From contig QAMH01000007.1 in NCBI GenBank assembly GCA_003149935.1, positions 62,001 through 126,000 on the forward strand: a stretch of DNA of 64,000 nt, given 5' to 3'. Origin of the DNA: Coriobacteriia bacterium (lineage in GTDB: Bacteria; Actinomycetota; Coriobacteriia; Coriobacteriales; QAMH01). Position numbers and translations under genes: made by a program. Below, piece by piece: positions 49,818 to 57,924 of this stretch. Under the pieces are notes generated by a model. It did no database searches, had not been told where the DNA came from, and saw only the letters and a list, made by a program, of their open reading frames with translations. Position 1 is the first letter of the stretch, and each line of letters starts with the position of its first letter.

Positions 49818-50228
49818 CTATGCCAGTTGCTCGCCGGCCGTGGGACCCGCAGCCATCTGGTACACCGCGTCCACATGGATGAAGCAGCCGCCCTTCGCCT
49901 TGATGGGAAGCCCCATGGAGGCGAACTTGGCGTCCACCATCTCCTTCTGGACGGCGAACTCGTCACCTTCGTTGACGTAGCGTGCCGTGCCATGAATCTG
50001 ATAGGCGTCGTGTCCCGTCCAGAACGCGACGGCGACCTTCTGGTTCTCCTTCAGGTTGGCCAACGTCTTCTTGAAGAACTGGTCGGAGATGTAGACCGTT
50101 TCCTCGTCGATGACGGTCTTCATGCCGATGGCGGCTCCGTTGGGCGTCCCGTCGGCAGATGCCGTGCACAGGACCATGTTCTCGGCCGTTTCGAATAGTT
50201 CCCTCACGTCTTGGGCCATGGCTGCCAT
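49818..50228 (-). CDS. Pyridoxamine 5'-phosphate oxidase-family FMN-binding protein (copy 1)
   Basis: The 136-residue split-barrel protein of the PNPOx-like family has NMVLCTASADGTPNGAAIGM, VYISDQFFKKTLANL, VAVAFWTG and GTARYV. Small members bind FMN or F420 and are often reductases of unknown substrate; the residues for true PLP synthesis are not evident. GAAAGGAAG precedes ATG 50228. A close paralogue lies at 54468-54878, also on the minus strand. Confidence 0.88.
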   Translation of the reverse strand: MAAMAQDVRELFETAENMVLCTASADGTPNGAAIGMKTVIDEETVYISDQFFKKTLANLKENQKVAVAFWTGHDAYQIHGTARYVNEGDEFAVQKEMVDAKFASMGLPIKAKGGCFIHVDAVYQMAAGPTAGEQLA

Positions 50229-50323
50229 GGTGGCTTCCTTTCTCGCAAGCTTTCGTTGCGAATAGTATACGCCCTCGGCTATCATGTCCCTCCTTGTTTC
50301 GTAGCGCGGCAGAGGGGATTCCC

Positions 50324-50983
50324 ATGAACGAGGAAATCGATATCGAAAGCTGGACTGATAGCCTCGTCGGCAAGGTGCTCGGCACCTTTGGTCCTCGTCT
50401 GAAGCTCGTCGGTATCCAGGGCAGCCGTGCCCGAGGCGAGGCCCGGCCTGACAGCGACATCGACGTCGTGCTGATCGTGGAGGGGTTGGATGACGATGAC
50501 CTCGCGGCCTATCGCGCCTTGCTGGCTACCATGCCCCACGGCGATCTTGCCTGCGGGTTCACGGGGTCGCCGGAGCTGCTCGCCGCATGGCCGCGCCACG
50601 ACGTATTCAACTTGATCCAGGATACGCGCGTCGCGTTCGGCTCCTTCGACTTCATGGATACGGAATTCACCGCCGATGATGCGATGCTATCTGCCAAGGT
50701 AGGGGCTTCGGAAATCTACCATGCGATGAGCCATGAGCTCGTCTTCGCCGAAGGCTCGCTCGACGCCATCGTTGCCGTCTGCGTAAAATCGGCCTTCTTC
50801 GTCATGCGTGCATTGCACTATGCCAAGACCGGCGAGTATCCGCCGAGCCGCACTGCCATGAGAGAGCTCGCAACGGAGCAAGAGGCGATGTTCCTTGATG
50901 CCTACGACAACCCCGATGCCTTCGGAACCGAGGAACTTGCCCACGCGCTTCTCGCCTGGTCGAGCTCTATCGTAAGCCTATAG
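50324..50983 (+). CDS. Nucleotidyltransferase-domain protein
   Basis: The 219-residue protein has the nucleotidyltransferase signature GSRARGEARPDSDIDVVLI (residues ~33-51) with the metal-binding D-x-D, and a C-terminal helical HEPN/substrate-binding-like half (~120-219). It resembles streptogramin/aminoglycoside adenylyltransferase-type or MNT-like proteins, but length and neighbours do not settle which. AGAGGGG precedes ATG 50324. It converges with the tetR gene. Confidence 0.85.
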   Translation: MNEEIDIESWTDSLVGKVLGTFGPRLKLVGIQGSRARGEARPDSDIDVVLIVEGLDDDDLAAYRALLATMPHGDLACGFTGSPELLAAWPRHDVFNLIQDTRVAFGSFDFMDTEFTADDAMLSAKVGASEIYHAMSHELVFAEGSLDAIVAVCVKSAFFVMRALHYAKTGEYPPSRTAMRELATEQEAMFLDAYDNPDAFGTEELAHALLAWSSSIVSL

Positions 50984-50996
50984 CGACTCTTTCCCC

Positions 50997-51659
50997 TCAC
51001 GAGAGGGGGATCATGTCGAGGCGCAGGGTCTGCTCGACGACCTTCATCAGGTCATCGTCGCTGATGTCGGGCTTGACCTTCACGAGTCCCACCAGGCCAA
51101 AGATTGCGACGCAGAACATTTCGTAGACGAGCTCGATCTCTATCTGATGGTATGCGGCGTATTCGGTGGCGATGTGATCGTAGAGAAGTTCCGCCGTTTC
51201 CCGAGTTGCCCTTACGTCAAACGCGTCACGCACGCCGAGTTCCTCGAGCACGCGAATCATCGGACGCGGGGTGCCCTCGGCATCGTAGAGCGCGTAGCGG
51301 AAGATGCGCACGCACTTCCTGAGCGAGCCCCGGGTGTCTCCGAAGACTCGCTCTTCGTTCCATGCGATGACGCTTTCCACCAGGTCCTCGACATAATCGT
51401 CGATGACCGCCTCGATGATGCCGTTCTTGTTTCCAAAATGATAGTAGACGAGCTCGCGGGTCACGTTGGCCTCCTGCGCGATGGCCCTGACCGTGGTAGC
51501 TCGTACTCCGTCACGCTCGAAGAGCTTGCGGGCGGCCGTGGCGATGTTGCCGCGCGTTCCCGTGAGCCGGCGTGTCTCATTCAGGTCCTGTCTATGGGGG
51601 CGAACATGCGAGGCAGCTTCGCGCGGTGAGCGCTCCCCATATTCGAGGATTGTCGTCAT
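50997..51659 (-). CDS. TetR-family transcriptional regulator (paralogue of 11145-11732)
   Basis: The 220-residue regulator has an N-terminal TetR HTH (residues ~38-80, TTVRAIAQEANVTRELVYYHF), preceded by an Arg-rich extension of ~30 residues, and a C-terminal ligand domain sharing segments with the tetR at 11145 (IDDY...YIEAL/VESVIAWNE and LYETFYVLI/VYEMFCVAI-type). ATG 51659 has AGGTGAG nearby. It is divergent from two DUF5692 genes, with a clear palindrome (51698-51724) between. It probably represses them and itself in the absence of a ligand. Confidence 0.92.
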   Translation of the reverse strand: MTTILEYGERSPREAASHVRPHRQDLNETRRLTGTRGNIATAARKLFERDGVRATTVRAIAQEANVTRELVYYHFGNKNGIIEAVIDDYVEDLVESVIAWNEERVFGDTRGSLRKCVRIFRYALYDAEGTPRPMIRVLEELGVRDAFDVRATRETAELLYDHIATEYAAYHQIEIELVYEMFCVAIFGLVGLVKVKPDISDDDLMKVVEQTLRLDMIPLS

Positions 51660-51697
51660 GTTCTCACCTGACCTAAGTTGGCAGACTTCGTCATGTC

Positions 51698-51724
51698 TTT
51701 CACATATTAGGCAAATATGTGAAA
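51698..51724. promoter_or_regulatory. TetR-type operator upstream of the DUF5692 pair
   Basis: TTTCACATATT and AATATGTGAAA are perfect 11-bp inverted arms around AGGCA. The site overlaps the likely -35 region of the DUF5692 promoter (candidate -10 TATACT at 51731-51736) and lies 39 bp before the tetR start, ideal for controlling both divergent transcripts. Confidence 0.75.
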
Positions 51725-51804
51725 TCTTATTATACTCCGAGATGATACACTGCGGCTGGTTTCCCACATCTAGCTGGGAAAACACCGAGGTGAGGAGACA
51801 CGCC

Positions 51805-52752
51805 ATGACGGTTCCTGTTTGGGTCACTCCGATTTCGATGGTGATATACACCATACTCCTGATGTTGTTCACGGAGTTCATGCGTCGTCACTACCGCACC
51901 TCCATGTGGTTCTGGGTGGTCTCTCTTGCCACTATCCCGTTCTGGATCATGAACATACCGGCCGATGACTGGTTCCGCTGGGCCAAGAACCTGTCGGTCA
52001 TACTGCCGCTCATCTATGCCGGAATCGGGCGCATCGCCGCCGTGCAGCAAAAGGACACCCCGTTTTGGCGTCTCATGCGCCAGCGCTGGGTGCGCTGGGT
52101 GCTCTACGGCATCGTGTTCTGCAACATCGCCGAGGCGACCTTGCGCGACGTCGAGATGGGTAACTACATGAACGCCCTGGCCGGATTCATCCTGTGTGTC
52201 ACGATGCCCTTCGGCGACAAGTACTGGAAGTACGACACCGCGCATTACGGCGAGATCATCGCCTACACGGTGCCCATGTGGAACTTCCTCTACACCACGT
52301 GGAACGCGTGCTTCGTCTATGCCGAGGGCCACGCGTTCTTTGCCAGCACGTGCTGCATCCTGGCGGCGGCCGAGCTCTATCCCATCATCAAGCGGCAGCC
52401 GGAGCTCTATATCACCGGCCGAATCTACACCCTGGGCATACACCTGCTGTTGCGCAGCTGTTTCCCGTTGCTGTTCCCCACCATCATGAACAGCGCGGCC
52501 TGGTTCAATCCCGACGTGATGTACTGGTGGGGCATGATCAACGGCATCATCGGCATCCCGTTCGTCTTCTGGTACTGCTACCAGCTGAGCAGCGGAAAGG
52601 CCGATGTCACCTTCCGCCGGCGCAAGGCCCGGGAGGAATACCTCATTGGCCGAGAAGAAGGCCTGATAGATGAGTACGGAGACCCGGTGAGCACCGAGGC
52701 TGCCATCGTCGTCGACGAGCAGGTGGGCGACAAGCCCGAAGTCTCCAAGTAG
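51805..52752 (+). CDS. DUF5692-like multi-spanning membrane protein
   Basis: The 315-residue membrane protein has about eight hydrophobic segments and family-type features (FRWAKNLSVILPLIYAG, NIAEATLRDVEMG, PMWNFLYTTWN, GMINGIIGIPFVFWYCYQL). It is more divergent from the other two DUF5692 proteins than they are from each other. GAGGAG precedes ATG 51805. It is 23 bp ahead of a second DUF5692 gene, so the two may form a heteromeric membrane complex. Function unknown. Confidence 0.75.
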   Translation: MTVPVWVTPISMVIYTILLMLFTEFMRRHYRTSMWFWVVSLATIPFWIMNIPADDWFRWAKNLSVILPLIYAGIGRIAAVQQKDTPFWRLMRQRWVRWVLYGIVFCNIAEATLRDVEMGNYMNALAGFILCVTMPFGDKYWKYDTAHYGEIIAYTVPMWNFLYTTWNACFVYAEGHAFFASTCCILAAAELYPIIKRQPELYITGRIYTLGIHLLLRSCFPLLFPTIMNSAAWFNPDVMYWWGMINGIIGIPFVFWYCYQLSSGKADVTFRRRKAREEYLIGREEGLIDEYGDPVSTEAAIVVDEQVGDKPEVSK

Positions 52753-52775
52753 GCATCGAGGGAAGGGGAACCACC

Positions 52776-53738
52776 ATGGGGATTCTGTATCAAGCCGCCG
52801 ATCCCATCTACTGGGCCATCTGGCTGTTCGTCCTGTTCGCGCTCATGGCTTTCAACGAACTGGGACGCGTGAAGCTGTGGGCCGGCCTGGCGCTTTTCGC
52901 CATCGTTCCCATCGCGCTGACCATCTTCGTCTGGCCCGAGACCGCAGCGCCCGGTAACGAGTACGGAACCGGCACCTGGTTCAATTGGGTGAAGACCTAT
53001 TCGGCACTTGCGGGCTGCCTTGGCTTCATCGCCTTGCGCTTCGTCAAGTGGAACGGCAAGGACGGCAAGGTCCACTATCTCTACGAGAAGAAGTGGGCGC
53101 TGTGCTTCCCGCCGCTCATCCTCGCCATCAACATCGCCGAGGCCGTCATTCGCGACTTCCAGGTGTTTGGCTTTGCCCTGTGGAGCGGCGGCGTCGTGGA
53201 GAACCTCTGGACCATATCCGGCCCGTGGAACATCATGAACGGCATTGCGGGCATCTTGAACATCGTCACGATTTGCGGCTGGTTCGGAATCTTCATCTCG
53301 AAGGATTCCTCCAAGGACATGATCTGGCCCGATATGATCTGGCCCTGGATCATCGCGTATGACCTGTGGAACTTCGCCTACACCTACAACTGCATCTCGG
53401 ATCACTCGGCTTACTGCGGCCTGGCCCTCCTGCTCGCATGCACCATTCCCACCTTCTTCATCAAGCGGGGCGCGTGGTTGCAGCACCGGGCCCAGACGCT
53501 TGCGCTGTGGATCATGTTCGTCATGACGGTCCCGCAGTTTGCCGATGTGCTGGCACCCATTCCCACCACGCACAATCCCACCGCGTTCTTCGTGGTGAGC
53601 CTCATCGCGCTGGCGGCAAACGTCGCCGTGGCCGTCTACCAGCTCTATCGCATCCGCAAGTTCAAGCTCAATCCGCTCAAGGACGAGATCTACAAGGGCA
53701 CCAAGCCCTACGAGCGCGTGGTCGAGGAGAATCGCTAA
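52776..53738 (+). CDS. DUF5692 family multi-spanning membrane protein
   Basis: The 320-residue membrane protein has about nine hydrophobic segments. It shares with 11749-12888 the motifs NWVKTYSALAGCLGFIALR, GWFGIFISKDSSKD, IWPDMIWPWIIAYDLWNF, AYTYNC and RAQTLALWIMF. No known transporter signature is visible. It follows the 51805 gene by 23 bp and is probably co-expressed from the TetR-controlled promoter. DUF1847 and PNPOx genes lie directly behind it, on the other strand. Confidence 0.8.
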   Translation: MGILYQAADPIYWAIWLFVLFALMAFNELGRVKLWAGLALFAIVPIALTIFVWPETAAPGNEYGTGTWFNWVKTYSALAGCLGFIALRFVKWNGKDGKVHYLYEKKWALCFPPLILAINIAEAVIRDFQVFGFALWSGGVVENLWTISGPWNIMNGIAGILNIVTICGWFGIFISKDSSKDMIWPDMIWPWIIAYDLWNFAYTYNCISDHSAYCGLALLLACTIPTFFIKRGAWLQHRAQTLALWIMFVMTVPQFADVLAPIPTTHNPTAFFVVSLIALAANVAVAVYQLYRIRKFKLNPLKDEIYKGTKPYERVVEENR

Positions 53739-53742
53739 TGAT

Positions 53743-54408
53743 CTAGCCCGTGGCGGGGTTGTCGATGCGCCACTCCTCCACGGTCTTCTGCAGCTTCTTG
53801 CGATAGCAGGACTGCGCCGTGTACAGCACCGCGCACGGGTTGTTGCCGGCGAGGAAGTCCTTTGTCGCGAAGGTGGTGACGGGCGCGTCGGAGTACTTGC
53901 AGAAGAGGGCGTCGTGACCCACGCATATGCCCATGAGGATGTTCAGATCCGTCTTGGCTTCGTTGAGCAGGAGCGCCTGCATGATGGGATTGCAAACGAC
54001 GCCACCTTCGCCGCCCTTGGCAGGCGGCTCGAGATCCAGGTCCGCGCGCCGATTGCTCTCGAGCTTGCAGCCGACCGTCTCGACACGGAACCCCGCCTGC
54101 TCAAGCAGCTTGGCCAGCGTGCGCGTCTCGCGCAGCATGATGGTGCATGAGGCTATGCCGATGTGCCGTGCTCCGATGAGGTTCGCGAACTTGATGGTGT
54201 CTTGCACGCGTGTCGAGTTCGCGGTGTCCTCGCTGACCTTTGCGGCAGCTTCCATGATCGCATGGTTCTCGGGCAGGGCATACAGGCGGTGCGCTTCGTC
54301 ATGCAACTCGGGCGAGACCGCGGCCTGCGCGCAAAAGCTCGGCTCCTCGCGCTCGGTATATTCGCATGCGGTGGTTCCGCAGCTCATGCATGTGAGCTTC
54401 GATTCCAT
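53743..54408 (-). CDS. DUF1847 family, predicted metal-binding protein (copy 2)
   Basis: The 221-residue paralogue of 46362-47018 keeps every Cys motif (CMSCGTTACEYTEREEPSFC, IGIASCTIML, GICVGHDALFCKYSD). Most base differences between the two copies are synonymous, so both are under selection. It ends 4 bp from the end of the DUF5692 gene (convergent) and lies 59 bp downstream of the PNPOx gene start-side neighbour on the same strand, so PNPOx and DUF1847 can be one transcript. Confidence 0.85.
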   Translation of the reverse strand: MESKLTCMSCGTTACEYTEREEPSFCAQAAVSPELHDEAHRLYALPENHAIMEAAAKVSEDTANSTRVQDTIKFANLIGARHIGIASCTIMLRETRTLAKLLEQAGFRVETVGCKLESNRRADLDLEPPAKGGEGGVVCNPIMQALLLNEAKTDLNILMGICVGHDALFCKYSDAPVTTFATKDFLAGNNPCAVLYTAQSCYRKKLQKTVEEWRIDNPATG

Positions 54409-54467
54409 GGTGTCTCCTATGTGGTTTGACAGGCGCTTATGAACGCATATGCATATGTTGCGAGGCT

Positions 54468-54878
54468 CTATGCGAGCTGGCTTCCCGCCTCGGGGCCAGC
54501 TGCCATCTGGTACACCGCGTCCACGTGGATGAAACAGCCGCCCTTGGCCTTGATGGGCAGGCCCATGGACGCGAACTTCGCGTCCACCATCTCCTTTTGC
54601 ACGGCAAAATCATCGCCGTCGTTGACGTAGCGCGCCGTGCCGTGAATCTGGAAGGCGTCGTGGCCGGTCCAGAACGCGACGGCGACCTTCTGGTTTTCCT
54701 GCAGGTTGGCGAGCGTCTTCTTGAAGAACTGGTCCGAGATGTACACGGTCTCGTCGTCGATGACGGTCTTCATGCCGATGGCGGCGCCGTTAGGTGCTCC
54801 GTCGGCGGATGCGGTGCACAGCACCATGTTCTCGGCGGTCTCGAACAGCTCGCGTGCGTTTTGGGGAAGCTTTGCCAT
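54468..54878 (-). CDS. Pyridoxamine 5'-phosphate oxidase-family FMN-binding protein (copy 2)
   Basis: The 136-residue paralogue of 49818-50228 is almost the same apart from its N-terminus. The PNPOx-fold segments NMVLCTASADGAPNGAAIGM, VYISDQFFKKTLANL and VAVAFWTGHDAFQIHGT are intact. GAAGGGA precedes ATG 54878. It is upstream of the second DUF1847 gene on the same strand. The repeated neighbourhood of DUF5692, DUF1847 and PNPOx suggests a shared role, probably redox-related. Confidence 0.88.
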   Translation of the reverse strand: MAKLPQNARELFETAENMVLCTASADGAPNGAAIGMKTVIDDETVYISDQFFKKTLANLQENQKVAVAFWTGHDAFQIHGTARYVNDGDDFAVQKEMVDAKFASMGLPIKAKGGCFIHVDAVYQMAAGPEAGSQLA

Positions 54879-54959
54879 GGTCGGTCCCTTCTCGCGATGT
54901 GCGTTGTGGATAGTATACGCCTCGGGAAGAAGGGGCCTTACCACTTGTTATTTCATTAT

Positions 54960-55019
54960 TTTCATGTACATGCTGTACACGAAATTATAAATTTTCATGT
55001 ACAATATGTACACGAAATT
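54960..55019 (+). promoter_or_regulatory. Two direct 27-bp palindrome-containing repeats before the ATPase gene
   Basis: TTTCATGTACA-N3/4-TGTACACGAAATT occurs at 54960-54986 and again at 54993-55019, 33 bp apart (about three helical turns). Each contains a TGTACA inverted pair. TACAAT at 55000-55005 is a possible -10 box inside the second copy. This looks like a cooperative repressor operator directly upstream of ATG 55066. Confidence 0.65.
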
Positions 55020-55065
55020 GAGAATTGGAGCAAACTCGAGCAGACGTGATTCAGGGGCTGATTTT

Positions 55066-56451
55066 ATGGAATATATGCGTCGCAAGCTTGAAACGGACAT
55101 AGCGAGCTGGGCCTCTTCTGCCCGTATGCAGCCCCTTCTTATCCAGGGCGCGCGCCGCGTAGGAAAGACGGTGCTCGCAGAGCGCATGGGCGAGGAGTGC
55201 TTCGCCGACGGTTTCGTGAAGCTTGATTTCCAAACGGACCTCTCGAGGGCTCAGGCGATTTTTGATTGGCCAACTGATGACGTGGACGGAATAGTCAGGC
55301 GCGTTTCCGAGTACAAGGGCATGCCCATTCTTCCGGAAAAGACGCTTATCATTCTTGACGAGGTCCAGCTGTGCGAGCAGGCGCTCAATGCCCTCAGGTT
55401 TTTCGAGGGAACACGTTGGCGCATCCTTGCTACAGGGAGCCTGCTCGGAGTAACCACCAAGCGGAGGAGCCTGCCTTTTCCTTCTGGAGTGCGTCAACTC
55501 GAGCTTCATCCACTCGACTTCGAGGAATACCTTTGGGCCTTGGACGAAGGCACCATGGCTTGCGACATACGCGCGCATGCTGAAACGGGCGAACCATACG
55601 TTCGACATGACCAAGCCCTTGACCTGTATCATAAATACCTGGTGCTCGGAGGAATGCCCCGAGTGCTTGATGCCTATCGCCATGAAGGTGGGTTTTCGGC
55701 GGCCGGTGAGGTGCAAGCTGAAATAGATGCCACCTACACGGCGGATATGACTGATCCCGAAAACGGCATAAGCGGCATTTCGGCAAAGCGGATTTGGGAC
55801 AGTCTTCCCAAGCAGCTCCTTCGTGCGTCGACGAAAAAGTTCAAGTATTCCGAGGTGATACGCGGAGGGCGCCGAGAGCGCCTCCTAGAGCCCCTTGAAT
55901 GGCTTGCTGCAGCTGGCGTGATTTCGATAAATGACTTGACGTGCGACGATCGTGCTCCGCTGGCTCCATACAATGACGAGGACGGGAGCTACTTCAAGGT
56001 GTATGTGGCCGATACAGGCATCATGTTCCATAAGTTCGGAATCGATCCGGTGGTGTTTCTTGACGACGGGAGGAGGGCGATCCTCGCTTCCGACTTCCGC
56101 GGAGCGCTTGCCGAGAACTACGTCATGCAGGCGTTGCAGGCAAACGGGCTGAAGACGTTTTATTGGATGCCAAACGATAAGGTGGGAAACGGAGAGGTAG
56201 ACTTCGTCTTTCAGAACCGCATGGCGCAGGTCATTCCCGTCGAGGTTAAGTCGTCGCGAAATGTCAAGGCAAAGAGCTTGATGAAGCTTATGAGAGAGGG
56301 CAACGCGCCCTATGCAGTCAGGCTTTCGGAGGCAAATTTCGGGACAAGCTCTATTGAAGGGGCCGATGGCGAGGTGCTATTGCGCGATCTCCCGTTGTAT
56401 GCAGCGTTTTGCGTTGGCTCAGAAGCGGCGGAGGAAACTCGTACGGGATGA
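55066..56451 (+). CDS. AAA-type ATP-binding protein with DUF4143 domain
   Basis: The 461-residue protein has an N-terminal P-loop domain (IQGARRVGKTVLAERMGEEC, Walker B LIILDEVQLCEQAL, and the sensor GSLLG) and a C-terminal DUF4143 domain with a restriction-endonuclease-like segment (ENYVMQAL...GNGEVDFVFQ...VIPVEVKSSRN). The V-D-F...E-x-K pattern matches PD-(D/E)xK-type nucleases. This family is widespread and mobile, and its function is not established; defence or stress roles have been proposed for relatives. GC is lower than in its neighbours and its promoter carries twin operators, which suggests transfer. Confidence 0.88.
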   Translation: MEYMRRKLETDIASWASSARMQPLLIQGARRVGKTVLAERMGEECFADGFVKLDFQTDLSRAQAIFDWPTDDVDGIVRRVSEYKGMPILPEKTLIILDEVQLCEQALNALRFFEGTRWRILATGSLLGVTTKRRSLPFPSGVRQLELHPLDFEEYLWALDEGTMACDIRAHAETGEPYVRHDQALDLYHKYLVLGGMPRVLDAYRHEGGFSAAGEVQAEIDATYTADMTDPENGISGISAKRIWDSLPKQLLRASTKKFKYSEVIRGGRRERLLEPLEWLAAAGVISINDLTCDDRAPLAPYNDEDGSYFKVYVADTGIMFHKFGIDPVVFLDDGRRAILASDFRGALAENYVMQALQANGLKTFYWMPNDKVGNGEVDFVFQNRMAQVIPVEVKSSRNVKAKSLMKLMREGNAPYAVRLSEANFGTSSIEGADGEVLLRDLPLYAAFCVGSEAAEETRTG

Positions 56452-56499
56452 GGACTGGAAATTTCCGGGTGCCATCGGATGGATGTGGGGGATGAAACG

Positions 56500-56526
56500 C
56501 GGACGCCGTCTTCCTGACGGCGTCCG
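56500..56526. terminator. Strong bidirectional hairpin between the ATPase and tRNA-Gly-like genes
   Basis: A perfect 11-bp stem CGGACGCCGTC/GACGGCGTCCG with loop TTCCT separates converging genes. On the minus strand it is followed by CGTTTCATC. Confidence 0.75.
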
Positions 56527-56537
56527 ACCTTGTCCTT

Positions 56538-56612
56538 TGGAGCAGGCGACGGGGTTCGAACCCGCGAATACTGGCTTGGGAAGCTCCTGTTCTACCATTG
56601 AACTACGCCCGC
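56538..56612 (-). tRNA. tRNA-Gly (CCC)-like gene with a disrupted anticodon stem; possible pseudo-tRNA
   Basis: Acceptor stem (one G-U), D arm, T arm and encoded CCA are regular and the anticodon loop TTCCCAA reads CCC, the same as at 47108. The anticodon stem, however, is GGAGC on the 5' side and GCCAG on the 3' side; only two of five pairs form. CTGGC would be needed for full pairing. Either the tRNA is a decayed copy or the 5' half was altered. It adjoins an integrase remnant on the same strand. Confidence 0.75.
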
Positions 56613-56684
56613 AGTGCCGGCCTATTATACTCTTCCCTATCCGCATCGCCACGGGCATTTCAGCAAATCCCCATGGGTCGCACC

Positions 56685-57167
56685 CTAAGCGGCCTCCCTC
56701 AGGAAGTTCATGTAGCGCGCGCCGATGCCTATTCCGGTATTCGGCACGTACCCGGCGTAGAGGTCAAGCGTGTAGGCGGAGCTGGCGTGCCCCATGAACA
56801 CCGACACCGTCTTGATGTTCTCGCCGTTGGCGAGGTTCAACGTCGCGAAGGTGTGTCGGAGGGCGTAGGGGCGTACTCCCTCGAACCCGGCGTCGGCCGC
56901 GAACCTCAGCCAGTCGCGGTGTCACGATTGGTAGGTTTGGGGGATCATCTCGGGGCCACATACCAGCATGCTCATGGACGGCTTGAAACCGAGTTCCTTC
57001 ATCAGGTTCGACTTGAGCTCTATCCATTGCCTCAGAACCTCTGCCGTGTACTCATCGACGGGAACGCTGCGCTTCGACGCGTCGGATTTGGGGTACTCCC
57101 TTATCTCCTTGCCGTCGCAGTCTCGCGCCTGGCGCCCCGAGACGCCCCTATCCAAGGAAGTCTGCAT
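56685..57167 (-). pseudogene. Truncated tyrosine recombinase (integrase) with an in-frame stop
   Basis: In one frame from about 57167 down to the stop at 56685 lies the C-terminal half of a phage-type integrase. The catalytic R-H (YALRHTFATLNLANG), the later H (VFMGHASSAYT) and the nucleophile Tyr (TLDLYAGYVP) are all readable. A TGA at 56922-56924 interrupts it between QTYQS and HRDWLRFAADAG, and the N-terminal half is missing; an in-frame TAG lies 12 bp before the first Met. The 5' end overlaps the 3' end of the Crp/Fnr gene. It is a dead remnant of an integrated element. Confidence 0.85.
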
Positions 57168-57924
57168 CGTGGTGACCTAACAACTCCGACATGGTGCTCA
57201 GCTGCCGTTTGAAGCGCGGGGATCGCCTCCACTTCTCAGTCCAGATGAGAATGGAATTGGGTCGTAGTGTTACCATCCCGTCGGCCTCCATCTTCTTGAG
57301 CGCTCGCGACACGTTGGCACGCTCCGCGTGAATGATGGTGCCTACTGTCTCATGGGTCATGGCAAGCTCCAGCGCGCCTTCCTGGTCTCCGTGCATGCGC
57401 CAAAGGCACATGGCGAACAGTCGCTCGATGCGATTGGCGATGCGCGTTCCCTGCAAGATCCACGATTGGCGCACGTAATTGGTGGTGTTGTTGGAAGTTC
57501 CCGCCAACACATCGACAAGCAGCCTTGCATCATGTCTGATGACATCCATATAGGCACGCTCGGGAATGACGCAGACCTCCAGGTCCGTAGCCGCAAAGAT
57601 GTAGTCGCCAGCATCGGCGCCAAGGTAGGCCCCGGTTTCACCAATGGTGTCTCCAACCCCCAGCACGCAGCTCACAAGCTTGTCGCCATTTTCCTGGAGA
57701 AGATACGAAATCGCCAGCCCTCGCATGATGACCATCACGTAATTCGTTACCCCACGCTCGATGATCTGCCCTCGCAAATAGTTCTTTGTGAGCACACCCG
57801 TAATTACGGGGCCCTCATGCAGTCTGCTGCATATATGCCGGAAATGGCACTTTCTCTGGAGCTTGCAATACGCTGGCTTGCCGCCTGCAGCGCCGTTGTC
57901 CCCCGAATCGCCCTTCGTACCCAT
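57148..57924 (-). CDS. Crp/Fnr-family transcriptional regulator
   Basis: The 258-residue regulator has a cyclic-nucleotide-binding-like domain (~30-150, GDTIGETGAYLG) and a C-terminal winged helix (THETVGTIIHAERANVSRAL). N-terminal cysteines (C20, C26, C32) could ligate an Fe-S cluster as in FNR, but the spacing is not classical. GGAGGGG precedes ATG 57924. It is divergent from the molybdoenzyme operon at 58227, with several palindromes between. Its last codons overlap the integrase fragment, so the C-terminus may have been altered by the insertion. Confidence 0.9.
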   Translation of the reverse strand: MGTKGDSGDNGAAGGKPAYCKLQRKCHFRHICSRLHEGPVITGVLTKNYLRGQIIERGVTNYVMVIMRGLAISYLLQENGDKLVSCVLGVGDTIGETGAYLGADAGDYIFAATDLEVCVIPERAYMDVIRHDARLLVDVLAGTSNNTTNYVRQSWILQGTRIANRIERLFAMCLWRMHGDQEGALELAMTHETVGTIIHAERANVSRALKKMEADGMVTLRPNSILIWTEKWRRSPRFKRQLSTMSELLGHHDADFLG

